This document shows positions 16,766 through 24,893 of a stretch of 64,000 bases of DNA, piece after piece. The notes under the pieces were generated by a model. The model had not been told where the DNA came from, did not search any database, and was given only the letters and a program-made list of their open reading frames with translations. The stretch spans positions 122,086 through 186,085 of the forward strand of contig CAKQGN010000003.1 of NCBI GenBank assembly GCA_934233745.1, in the 5' to 3' direction. This DNA comes from an uncultured Clostridia bacterium (GTDB lineage Bacteria; Bacillota; Clostridia; Christensenellales; CAG-917). Both the position numbers and the translations under genes were made by a program. Position 1 is the stretch's first letter; every line of letters begins with the position of its first letter.

Positions 16766-18174
16766 TATTTTTCCTCCTTTGATTCTTCTTCCAATGACTC
16801 TTTTTCATCTGGATAATCTGCAACGGAAGACCCTTGCAAACTATCATACGGTATCTCTTCGTTCTCGGTTTTTGTATCGCTTGCAGCCGAAAAATCAACC
16901 TCTATTGGATTTGTATCATCTTTTAAAACAATGCTCGGCTCAACTCTCTTTTGTTTTTTCCGCGAGCCACCTGTTATCCAGGTTTTAATAATCAACGAGA
17001 ACGAGCTTAGGTATACTATTATAGCAATGATAATATCCGTAACATATTCGTTATATCCCGTGAGATTTCGTATCTGTATGCCCGAGATGTTGAGCATCGA
17101 CATAAATATACCTGTTAGTATAACGCCAATGGGGTTGTTTGCCGCAAGCAGAGAGACAGGAATACCATTAAATCCCACTGCCGGCAACGATTGAGATGTG
17201 TTCCAATAAAACTCCGTATGCCCTGAAAGCCAATAAAGTGCAGCTGCTCCACCCGCAAGAGACCCTGCGATAGCCATCGATAACACAATATTTCTTTTAT
17301 CTTTGATCCCCGCATATTTTGCTGCATGTCTATTTGCTCCGCAAGCTTTCAATTCGTAGCCAAATGTTGTTTTTGTCAAAACAACATAAACAATAATTGC
17401 AATAATAATGGCAATCAAAATTCCCATATCGACCTGTGATCCCGGGAAAATTTTATCAAGTCCTAGTTTCGGGGTTACTACACCGTTTTTTGACGTTGGC
17501 ATAATATATCCGATTTTACCGGCTTCATTTGCATTTTTTAGATTGCTAATATCAAAAAACCATGTCACCAAATATGCCGCAATCCAATTGGTCATGATAC
17601 ACGTGATAACTTCATTTATGTTTAGCAAAGATTTTAAAAGGCCGGGAATTGCACCCCAAACAAATCCCGCAGCCATTCCTCCTATAAATGCGACAATCCA
17701 TACTATCCATGCAGGGCAAACACTTGTAGGAATCGACAATGCAATTGATAATGTTACATACGTCGACATAAGATATTGCCCAGGTGCGCCGATATTGAAC
17801 AAACCGGTTTTAAACGCTATTGCAACGGAAAGACCTGTCATAATTAGAGGCGTTGCCCTAAACAACATATCTCCAAAGTTGACAGGATTAAATCCAAACT
17901 GTAAAACCCCGTTGGCATCACGTGTTGTGGAAAACAACCCAAAAAATACTATTTTTATTGCATCACCTGCTTGTGAAATCGGAATATTGTCAGTTGCAAC
18001 CGAAATTATCAAGATAACAATACTTCCAACTACCATACCAATGAGAATTGATATAATAGAGGATAAAACTGATGACACCGAATTCTTCTTCATTGCGGTC
18101 AACAATTTCGCAGGCTCATTTTCTGTACCTTTAAAAACTGAACGAAACCACTCTGCAACTTTATTTGTTTTCAT
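16765..18174 (-). CDS. BMP-type nucleoside ABC transporter permease (NupP-like)
   Basis: 469 residues, with about ten helices and family motifs FKTGLFNIGAPGQYLM, INEVITCIMTNWIA and YELKACGANRHAAKYAGI, matching NupP/YufP permeases. It carries an extra acidic C-terminal tail of about 65 residues (ending SLEEESKEEK), a kind of tail also seen on the ATPase of this operon. The ATG at 18174 has AAGGAG upstream and overlaps the end of the ATPase gene by 14 bases; a longer frame to 18216 lacks support. Confidence 0.9.
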   Translation of the reverse strand: MKTNKVAEWFRSVFKGTENEPAKLLTAMKKNSVSSVLSSIISILIGMVVGSIVILIISVATDNIPISQAGDAIKIVFFGLFSTTRDANGVLQFGFNPVNFGDMLFRATPLIMTGLSVAIAFKTGLFNIGAPGQYLMSTYVTLSIALSIPTSVCPAWIVWIVAFIGGMAAGFVWGAIPGLLKSLLNINEVITCIMTNWIAAYLVTWFFDISNLKNANEAGKIGYIMPTSKNGVVTPKLGLDKIFPGSQVDMGILIAIIIAIIVYVVLTKTTFGYELKACGANRHAAKYAGIKDKRNIVLSMAIAGSLAGGAAALYWLSGHTEFYWNTSQSLPAVGFNGIPVSLLAANNPIGVILTGIFMSMLNISGIQIRNLTGYNEYVTDIIIAIIVYLSSFSLIIKTWITGGSRKKQKRVEPSIVLKDDTNPIEVDFSAASDTKTENEEIPYDSLQGSSVADYPDEKESLEEESKEEK

Positions 18175-20173
18175 CGGTTTTCTCCTTATCCTTATCTTGA
18201 TTAACCATATCATCAACGGTTTTCATTTCTTCTTGTGTTTGTCTCTTTGCGCCTGCCATATACAAGCCAAGCTCTTGCACCGTCGTCTTTTTGGGATCTA
18301 GTTCGCCGACGATTTCGCCCTCGTACATAACGAGAATCCTGTCGCTGAGATTCATAACCTCGTCAAGCTCCAAGGATACGAGCAACACGCCTGCTCCTTC
18401 ATCTCTGTCTTTGACGATTTGCGAATGGATATACTCTATTGCGCCGACGTCCAAACCTCTTGTGGGCTGTACGGCAACGAGCAATTTGTGCGGTCTGTCG
18501 AGTTCTCTTGCAACGATTGCTTTTTGTTGGTTTCCGCCCGACATGCTACGCGCTTTTGTGATAGGACCTTGTCCGCTTCTGACATCGTACTGTTCTATCA
18601 AAGAATTTGCATAATTGCGCACCTGCTTGAATCTAATAAAACCAACGTTCTGAAATTCTCTCTCTTTATAACGTTGAAGCACCATATTTTGTTCAAGCGT
18701 ATAGTCAAGCACAAGTCCGTGTTTGTGTCTGTCTTCTGGGATGTGGCTTACACCGCCTTTATTTCTCTTTTCAATCGATGCTTTTGTTATGTCTTGTCCA
18801 CAAAAATATACTCTGCCTTTTACATCCGCATTGATATCGATTTTTTCTCTCTTGTTTTTGTCAAACGCGAACACAAGTTTATTCCAAAGTGCAGTGCTCT
18901 TGGATGCGATGCTTTCGCCAAATTTTTTTATTGCGTTCCAAATTTTTAAACCGCATTTGATGAAAAAATATTTTATAAACTCACCGACTTGTTTGAAAAA
19001 CAATTTTGCTCTTTCTTGTTTTTCAACATCTTTAAGCTTTGTCCAAACAGGGACATCTATGGTTTTTTCTTCGGTTTCATCAACATTTGGCGCAAGCTTT
19101 TCAAGACCGGTAAGCCCGTACACAAGTTCGGTTTGCCCGTTTCCGTCGATACCTGCTATACAAACGATTTCTCCTGCTCGAACTTCAAACGAAACATCTT
19201 TGACTGCAAGTTTTTTATGGGATCTACCCTCAACACATAAATCTTCCACTTTGAGGATCACCTCTTGTGGTTCGGCATCTTTTTTATTGACTTGCAGTTG
19301 CACTGGACGCCCAACCATCATGGTTGACAAATCTTCTTTTGTGACATTTTTTGTATCAACTGTTGCAATATACTTCCCTTTGCGCAAAATTGTGCAACGA
19401 TCTGCAACAGCCATAATCTCGTTGAGTTTGTGGGTAATGAAAAGAATAGATTTCCCTTCCGCCGCAAGATTGCGCATAATATGCATAAGTTCGTCAATCT
19501 CTTGGGGAGTCAAAACGGCGGTCGGCTCGTCAAAAATGAGAATTTCGTTGTCGCGATATAGCATTTTGAGAATCTCGGTGCGCTGTTGCATACCAACTGT
19601 TATATCTTCGATGATTGCGTCAGGATCGATTTTTAGTCCGTACTTCTCGCTCAAATCTACAACTTTTTGCCGCGCCTCTTTTTTTGTGAGGAATCCCGCT
19701 TTGTTCGGTTCTGCTCCAAGGATAATGTTGTCAAGCACGCTGAACACCTCAACGAGTTTGAAGTGCTGATGCACCATTCCTATGCCGAGTGCGGTTGCGT
19801 CGTTCGGGCTGTTGATTTTGACAACTTTGCCATCCTTCAAAATCTCGCCCTTTTCGGGTTGATAAAGTCCGAAAAGAACAGACATAAGAGTGGACTTGCC
19901 TGCGCCGTTTTCGCCGAGAAGCGCATGAATTTCGCCACGTCTGAGCTGCAACGTGATGTCGTCGTTGGCGATAATCCCCGGAAACTCCTTTGTGATATGT
20001 CGCATTTCAATGACATAATCGTTCTGCTCATCGTGTCGGGTTAAATCCTCATTTTGTACGATTTGCGAAACATCGGTTGTCATCTCATCTTCCGGATTTG
20101 TGGCAACCATTGCTTCGGTTGTCGTATCATCCTGAACGACTGCCTTGTTTTCGGTTTTTTTTCGTTTTGCCAT
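18161..20173 (-). CDS. BMP-type nucleoside ABC transporter ATPase with an inserted segment
   Basis: 670 residues, with two ABC domains in one chain as in NupO/YufO (usually about 510 residues). Domain 1 has Walker A GENGAGKST (87-95), the signature region ITVGMQQRTEILK and DEPTAVLTPQE. Domain 2 has the degenerate Walker A GIDGNGQTEL, PEDRHKHGLV, SMSGGNQQKAIVAREL and QPTRGLDVGA. Extra parts are a 50-residue acidic N-terminal tail, a Lys-rich C-terminal tail, and an insertion of about 90 residues (359-451) just after the second Walker A, rich in Lys and aromatic residues. It has its own promoter, separate from the binding protein. Confidence 0.93.
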   Translation of the reverse strand: MAKRKKTENKAVVQDDTTTEAMVATNPEDEMTTDVSQIVQNEDLTRHDEQNDYVIEMRHITKEFPGIIANDDITLQLRRGEIHALLGENGAGKSTLMSVLFGLYQPEKGEILKDGKVVKINSPNDATALGIGMVHQHFKLVEVFSVLDNIILGAEPNKAGFLTKKEARQKVVDLSEKYGLKIDPDAIIEDITVGMQQRTEILKMLYRDNEILIFDEPTAVLTPQEIDELMHIMRNLAAEGKSILFITHKLNEIMAVADRCTILRKGKYIATVDTKNVTKEDLSTMMVGRPVQLQVNKKDAEPQEVILKVEDLCVEGRSHKKLAVKDVSFEVRAGEIVCIAGIDGNGQTELVYGLTGLEKLAPNVDETEEKTIDVPVWTKLKDVEKQERAKLFFKQVGEFIKYFFIKCGLKIWNAIKKFGESIASKSTALWNKLVFAFDKNKREKIDINADVKGRVYFCGQDITKASIEKRNKGGVSHIPEDRHKHGLVLDYTLEQNMVLQRYKEREFQNVGFIRFKQVRNYANSLIEQYDVRSGQGPITKARSMSGGNQQKAIVARELDRPHKLLVAVQPTRGLDVGAIEYIHSQIVKDRDEGAGVLLVSLELDEVMNLSDRILVMYEGEIVGELDPKKTTVQELGLYMAGAKRQTQEEMKTVDDMVNQDKDKEKTDENK

Positions 20174-20255
20174 ATTTTTCCCTTTTTAAAAGAAACCCCC
20201 TTATAACGCAACAAGCCAAGATCGCGTATTGAGATTTGCTTTTGAATATATAAAA

Positions 20256-20284
20256 ATTATACTATATATCAAGTTCAATATCAA
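20256..20284 (-). promoter_or_regulatory. Promoter of the ABC ATPase-permease operon
   Basis: On the minus strand TTGATA, a 17-base spacer and TATAAT, about 80 bases before the ATPase ATG and downstream of the binding-protein terminator. Confidence 0.7.
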
Positions 20285-20323
20285 GAGTGATAAAAATCTT
20301 TTTTTTGCCACCAATATTTTCTC

Positions 20324-20377
20324 AAAAAAGCACATAAAAAAAGAAGGCAAATGCCTTCTTTTTTTATGTGCTTTTTT
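20324..20377. terminator. 26-bp perfect-stem terminator after the BMP lipoprotein gene
   Basis: Two 26-base arms (20324-20349 and 20352-20377) pair perfectly around a two-base loop, with six T at the end in either direction. It separates the abundantly needed binding protein from the rest of the transporter. Confidence 0.9.
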
Positions 20378-20379
20378 GA

Positions 20380-21510
20380 TTATTTTACTTCTTCAAGTGT
20401 CACATGTGTGTAGGCTTTGTTATAGTTGTCCGTGTTATTATCAACTTTAATCTCGCCGTTCTTCATCTTTTCAAAAAGTTCTGTATACTCTTTGAGTGTG
20501 AAGTTTTTGAGTTTCCATGTTGCAGTGGGAAGACCTACCGCATCATCTTTTGCACCAAGCACAGTAGCAACACCTGCGAGTTCGCCAAATTTGTCATTGT
20601 AGAATTTTCCAAGAGCAATCATAACTGCTTCGCGAAGTCCTTTCATTGCGGATGTAATAACGGTTGATGACTCGGCAGACTGGTCAACGTCAACGCCGAT
20701 AACCTTGCCTTGGTTTGCCGATGCAGCAGCAAATGCAGACTTGCACATCGTGCCTCCGCAGCAGAAAATTACTTCTGTGCCGGTAGAATACCAACCGCTC
20801 AACATGGTTTGCAACTCGGTAGAAGGACCAAACGCTCCACCATACAGCCAGCTATATTTTACAGAAACCTTTACGTTCTTGACTGCCGCTGCCGCTTCTG
20901 CTCCTTGCAAAAAGCCATAACCGAATCTGCAGCATGCCGGGTTTGCACCGCCGCCACCGCCGGCGAAACCGAGTTTTGTGTAGCCTTCCATAACCGCTGC
21001 ATAACCGGCAAGATAACCGGATTGTTCTTCTTGATAGCTGATAGGTGCAACATTGTCACAGCCTATTGGATAACCATCGATAAAGACAAACTTTGTTGTA
21101 TTAAATTCTGTTGCGGCTTGTTTAAGCGCTTTTTCTTGCAAGAAACCTGCACAAACAACTATTTTAGCTCCATTATCGACAGCAGCCTTCATTGCGTTGT
21201 ATCTGTCGGCATCGGTTGCTTGGTCGCCATTTGCGGGCTGATAATACTTGTATGTTTTTTTGTTCTCGTGAGCGTATCTCTTGAGTCCTTCCCAAGTTCC
21301 TTGGTTAAATGACTTGTCTTTCAATTGACCGACGTCGGTAACGAATGCAATTTCGTATTTGCCATCAGCAGATGTGCATGTATCGCTAATTGCATCATAA
21401 TCATATTGATTGACTGTGAAATCATCATCTTTGGGATTGCAAGCTGCAAAGCATGCCACGCAAGTGATAACAAGTGCCATACAAAGTATGAATGCTACTA
21501 CTTTTTTCAT
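20380..21510 (-). CDS. BMP-family substrate-binding lipoprotein
   Basis: 376 residues. A lipoprotein signal ends in CFAAC with the modified Cys near residue 24, followed by a linker and the BMP/PnrA-like fold: KYEIAFVTDVGQLKDKSFNQ, GFLQEKALKQAA, SGYLAGYAAVMEG, GVDVDQSAESSTV. Such proteins bind nucleosides outside the membrane for a NupOPQ-type importer. The AGGAG site is good. A strong terminator follows the stop within three bases, and the ATPase and permeases downstream have their own promoter, allowing the binding protein to be made in excess. Confidence 0.95.
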   Translation of the reverse strand: MKKVVAFILCMALVITCVACFAACNPKDDDFTVNQYDYDAISDTCTSADGKYEIAFVTDVGQLKDKSFNQGTWEGLKRYAHENKKTYKYYQPANGDQATDADRYNAMKAAVDNGAKIVVCAGFLQEKALKQAATEFNTTKFVFIDGYPIGCDNVAPISYQEEQSGYLAGYAAVMEGYTKLGFAGGGGGANPACCRFGYGFLQGAEAAAAVKNVKVSVKYSWLYGGAFGPSTELQTMLSGWYSTGTEVIFCCGGTMCKSAFAAASANQGKVIGVDVDQSAESSTVITSAMKGLREAVMIALGKFYNDKFGELAGVATVLGAKDDAVGLPTATWKLKNFTLKEYTELFEKMKNGEIKVDNNTDNYNKAYTHVTLEEVK

Positions 21511-21546
21511 AAATTTTCTCCTTTATGGATTTTTTAGGATACTCAA

Positions 21547-21575
21547 ATTATACCTTTTTCAAAACAGAGTGTCAA
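21547..21575 (-). promoter_or_regulatory. Consensus promoter of the BMP lipoprotein gene
   Basis: On the minus strand TTGACA, a 17-base spacer and TATAAT: a full consensus sigma-A promoter. Confidence 0.85.
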
Positions 21576-21624
21576 TACCCCAATCGGAACAATCGGAGAT
21601 TATTTTGTAGCTTTTTGTAAAGCG

Positions 21625-21652
21625 GTTCAACGCGTGTAGTTCAACGCGTGTA
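21625..21652. repeat. Tandem 14-bp direct repeat
   Basis: GTTCAACGCGTGTA occurs twice back to back, followed by TACACACG, which can pair with the repeat's end. It lies between the divergent BMP and pyrG promoters and could be a regulator site. Confidence 0.6.
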
Positions 21653-21759
21653 TCAATAAATACACACGAGTGCGCCCTTGCGCACGCGCATATGAAACGA
21701 GCATGCAAAAAGGCGCGAACGGATTGAAAAAATTTTTTGAAAAACATTTGAAAAAATCA

Positions 21760-21787
21760 TTGACAACCGAGAAGAATATGATATCAT
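21760..21787 (+). promoter_or_regulatory. pyrG promoter
   Basis: TTGACA (21760-21765), a 16-base spacer and TATCAT (21782-21787). Transcription from about 21794 would give a leader of about 220 bases. Confidence 0.65.
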
Positions 21788-21811
21788 AACAACTGTTTTT
21801 TGAAAAAGAAA

Positions 21812-21936
21812 CCGCAAAAAACCTCTCGGCTTTTTGCAACAAAAATCATTGCTTTTGCAATCGTATAAAAAGGACCTGAAAAGGCGTTTTTCTTTTTGGC
21901 AGACTAAAGTCGCTAAAAAAAAACGCCTTTTTTTTG
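21812..21936 (+). promoter_or_regulatory. pyrG leader with intrinsic terminator (attenuator candidate)
   Basis: Two hairpins precede pyrG: GCAAAAA/TTTTTGC around 21812-21837, then AAAAGGCGTTTTT (21879-21891) pairing with AAAAACGCCTTTT (21919-21931) followed by T residues, a good terminator inside the leader. In Bacillus, pyrG is controlled by CTP-sensitive attenuation, but the GGGC start used there is not visible here, so the mechanism is unknown. Confidence 0.6.
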
Positions 21937-22013
21937 TTTTTTTGAGGCAAAAACGAGGGCAAAAACCGCAAAAAACACACAAAATCGACAAGAAAACACC
22001 ATCGGAGGCACAT

Positions 22014-23609
22014 ATGAGCAAGTACATTTTCGTAACGGGCGGAGTCGTATCGGGGCTCGGCAAAGGTATCGTGGCGGCGTCTTTGGGAAGACTGTTGAAA
22101 TCCGCAGGATACAGCGTGTATATCGAAAAATTCGATCCTTACATGAACATAGACCCCGGCACTCTCAACCCCACTCAACACGGCGAAGTTTTTGTAACCG
22201 AGGACGGTGCCGAAACCGATCTCGATTTGGGGCATTATGAAAGATTTATCAACGAAAACCTCACAAAAAGCTCCACTTTGACTAGCGGAAAAATCTTCCA
22301 GACCGTTCTCAACAAAGAACGCAACGGCGAATACGGCGGCAAAACCGTGCAAATCATACCCCACGTCACCAATGAGATAAAAAAACACATTCTCGATACG
22401 GCACAAGAGTCGGGTGCGGATATTCTCATCACCGAAATCGGCGGCACGGTGGGCGACATCGAAAGCCAGCCCTACCTCGAAGCATTGCGACAATTCAGCC
22501 TCGACGTCGGAAGAGAAAATTGCGCGTTCGTGCATGTGTGTCTTCTTCTATATATGTCTTGCTCGGACGAATTCAAGTCCAAACCCGTGCAACACTCCGT
22601 GCGCGAACTTCAACGTTTCGGGATCTTCCCCGACGTTGTTGTGACTCGCTCGGACAAAAATCCTCCCGAGGAAATCATCAAAAAAATCTCGCTTTTCTGC
22701 TCGATCGACGAGGACGCCGTTGTTCCGAGCACCACCGTCAAGTGCCTCTACGACGCACCTGTCATGCTCTATCGCAACGGACTTTATAAAGCCATAAGCA
22801 AAGCCCTCTCCCTGAGCGGAAGATGCGATCTGTCCGATTGGAAAAAGAAAGTCGCGGATCTCAAAATCAAATCCGTAAAAACCAAAATCGCAATCGTGGG
22901 CAAATACGTATCGTTGCGAGATTCTTACATTTCGCTTGTGGAAGCAATCAAACACGCAGGCGGCGCAAACAAGACAGGAATAGAACTCAAATGGGTGGAC
23001 AGCGAAACCGTGACCGAAACCAACGTTGCCGAAAAACTCAAAGACGCGGACGGCATTATAATCCCCGGCGGTTTTGGCACAAGAGGTGTGGAGGGCATGA
23101 TAGTAACCTGCAAATACGCACGAGAAAACAAAATTCCCTACCTCGGCATCTGCCTCGGCATGCAAGTCACCGTCATAGAATACGCCCGCGACATACTCGG
23201 AATAAAAGACGCCACAAGCGGCGAATTTTCCGAAAGCGGCAGCCATGTCATCGACATACTTCCCGACAAAAAGGGCAAAAAAATCGGCGGCACGATGCGA
23301 CTCGGCGCATATCCTTGCGCCCTCAAAGACGGCACGAAAATCAAAGAGGCGTATGCAAACCAAGACGTCATCGAAGAGCGTCACCGCCACAGATACGAGT
23401 TCAACTCCGACTATCTCGAAGCGTTTGAAAAGGGCGGACTTGTGATAAGCGGCAAATCCCCCGACGGACATATTGTCGAAACGGTGGAAGTAAAAGACCA
23501 CCCCTTCTTTGTTGGGGTACAGTTCCACCCCGAGTTTACTTCTCGTCCCGAAGTCGCCAACCCGATTTTCAGTGCATTCGTCAAAGCCGCAAAAGAGCAA
23601 CGGCATTGA
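22014..23609 (+). CDS. pyrG: CTP synthase
   Basis: 531 residues, full length. The N-terminal synthase domain has the P-loop GGVVSGLGKGI and the GTLNPTQHGEVFVTEDGAE block; the C-terminal class I glutamine amidotransferase domain has the nucleophile in GICLGMQ and its partner His and Glu in FHPEFTSRP. It makes CTP from UTP and glutamine. The ATG at 22014 has GGAGG six bases upstream; an in-frame extension to 21834 crosses the leader terminator and is not used. It is a single-gene unit ended by a hairpin terminator. Confidence 0.98.
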   Translation: MSKYIFVTGGVVSGLGKGIVAASLGRLLKSAGYSVYIEKFDPYMNIDPGTLNPTQHGEVFVTEDGAETDLDLGHYERFINENLTKSSTLTSGKIFQTVLNKERNGEYGGKTVQIIPHVTNEIKKHILDTAQESGADILITEIGGTVGDIESQPYLEALRQFSLDVGRENCAFVHVCLLLYMSCSDEFKSKPVQHSVRELQRFGIFPDVVVTRSDKNPPEEIIKKISLFCSIDEDAVVPSTTVKCLYDAPVMLYRNGLYKAISKALSLSGRCDLSDWKKKVADLKIKSVKTKIAIVGKYVSLRDSYISLVEAIKHAGGANKTGIELKWVDSETVTETNVAEKLKDADGIIIPGGFGTRGVEGMIVTCKYARENKIPYLGICLGMQVTVIEYARDILGIKDATSGEFSESGSHVIDILPDKKGKKIGGTMRLGAYPCALKDGTKIKEAYANQDVIEERHRHRYEFNSDYLEAFEKGGLVISGKSPDGHIVETVEVKDHPFFVGVQFHPEFTSRPEVANPIFSAFVKAAKEQRH

Positions 23610-23623
23610 AAAACGATGCCTTG

Positions 23624-23660
23624 TTGACAAAAAGAGCGTTTTATACGCTCTTTTTGTCAA
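23624..23660 (+). terminator. pyrG terminator
   Basis: A 15-bp perfect stem TTGACAAAAAGAGCG with its complement, around a seven-base loop, with five T inside the 3' arm. Confidence 0.85.
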
Positions 23661-23717
23661 TATGAACTGCCGATTGTGTCAACACTTATGTTGCACAAAT
23701 CAATTTGTTGTTGTGTA

Positions 23718-24665
23718 TTAGTTGTTGTTTTTGGCTCTTTCTATTTCGAGTTGCGCCCAAAATTCAGGGCATATTTTATAGATGTCCGGCGTGCGATATT
23801 TGCTTAAAGAAGACCCGTAAGTTACCATATAATAATCTAATAAATCATCTTTTGTTGCCTTAATAATAAATTCTGGATATTCGACTCGTCCTTCTATTTG
23901 CCAAGATTCTTCTATTGTTAGTCTGTAATCGTGTTCTTCTAAATACTTGAACCAATCAACAATCTGATATTTGTTTTCCTCAAAATACTTTTTTTGTTCT
24001 TCCGAGTTTCTGTTTATGCAAATCTTATCTATCTGATAAATCGAGTTTTTTATAGATATTAATTGTATAAGTTCGTCATATTCTTCTTCCCCTGTGGCTA
24101 TCTCGTTTGAACGGCAAAAAACATTTTGCTGTGAAAAAAAGGGTTTTCCGTCAATAACCTCTTCTATGATAATGTCCGCGTTAAAATAAAAACCACCCTG
24201 ATACACATATAAGCCATTGATTCGTCTGATAACGGTATTGGGGTTTTCAATTTTGAAAGTTAGATTGTTCTCTGTTGCTTCTTTTACGGTCTTTACAATT
24301 TCCCAGTACTTTATTTCTTGTTGTGTGGCGGTTGTTTCGTCCAAATCTTCGGGGTTTTTATCTTTCGGGTCGTTTGCGATTTCCTTTATCGTTTTCTCTG
24401 ATTCAACAAATTTTCCGACAAGTTCGGTTTGCCCGTTTTCGTCAAGGTTTTTGAAATATTCGCTCTCGATAATATCGTTCAGTTTTGCGTCAAAATCTGT
24501 CTTTTCGCTCTTGTTGAGTGCGACGTAATATTCGGATTTATGCGCAATCCCGCGCGCTTTTTCCACCGCTCCTTCCGATTTGCCATTATCGCAGGCAACA
24601 AACAGCACCGCCAAAATAAATAAAACCAAAATCGCACAAAACGCAACTCTAATTTGCTTTTTCAT
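23718..24665 (-). CDS. Hypothetical lipoprotein
   Basis: 315 residues. It begins MKKQIRVAFCAILVLF and has a lipobox ending LFVAC before Asp-Asn-Gly-Lys, so it is a predicted membrane-anchored lipoprotein. The mature part starts with a helical Glu/Lys-rich region (about residues 30-125), followed by a more mixed alpha/beta region. I recognise no domain. Codon use is more AT-rich than in pyrG and guaA on either side, which may mean weaker expression or transfer. The upstream region shared with guaA is divergent. Confidence 0.75.
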   Translation of the reverse strand: MKKQIRVAFCAILVLFILAVLFVACDNGKSEGAVEKARGIAHKSEYYVALNKSEKTDFDAKLNDIIESEYFKNLDENGQTELVGKFVESEKTIKEIANDPKDKNPEDLDETTATQQEIKYWEIVKTVKEATENNLTFKIENPNTVIRRINGLYVYQGGFYFNADIIIEEVIDGKPFFSQQNVFCRSNEIATGEEEYDELIQLISIKNSIYQIDKICINRNSEEQKKYFEENKYQIVDWFKYLEEHDYRLTIEESWQIEGRVEYPEFIIKATKDDLLDYYMVTYGSSLSKYRTPDIYKICPEFWAQLEIERAKNNN

Positions 24666-24893
24666 AACTTACCCCCTCATATATCAAAAAAAGATAAAAC
24701 GGATTGCATATATTTTACACTCATCGGGATATTCTGTCAACGTCGGGGAAAGTCAATCGTGCCGAATTTGCGTTTTAATTCTATTTTGTTTTGCAATCCG
24801 CTTTTCTTTGGACAAAGAATTAGATATAATCGTTTATATACATTATCTCAACTTTTGTATATATATATCGAACAAACCTTTTTAGGAGAACAT

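Noticed and set aside
21834..22013. N-terminal extension of CTP synthase
   Set aside because: It would translate across the leader terminator; ATG 22014 has GGAGG and matches the family N-terminus.
22548..23660. 370-codon frame opposite pyrG
   Set aside because: pyrG is intact on the plus strand; this frame lacks start signals and known motifs.
24700..24893. Purine riboswitch upstream of guaA
   Set aside because: I could not find the conserved purine-aptamer junction sequences; only a promoter-like region is visible.
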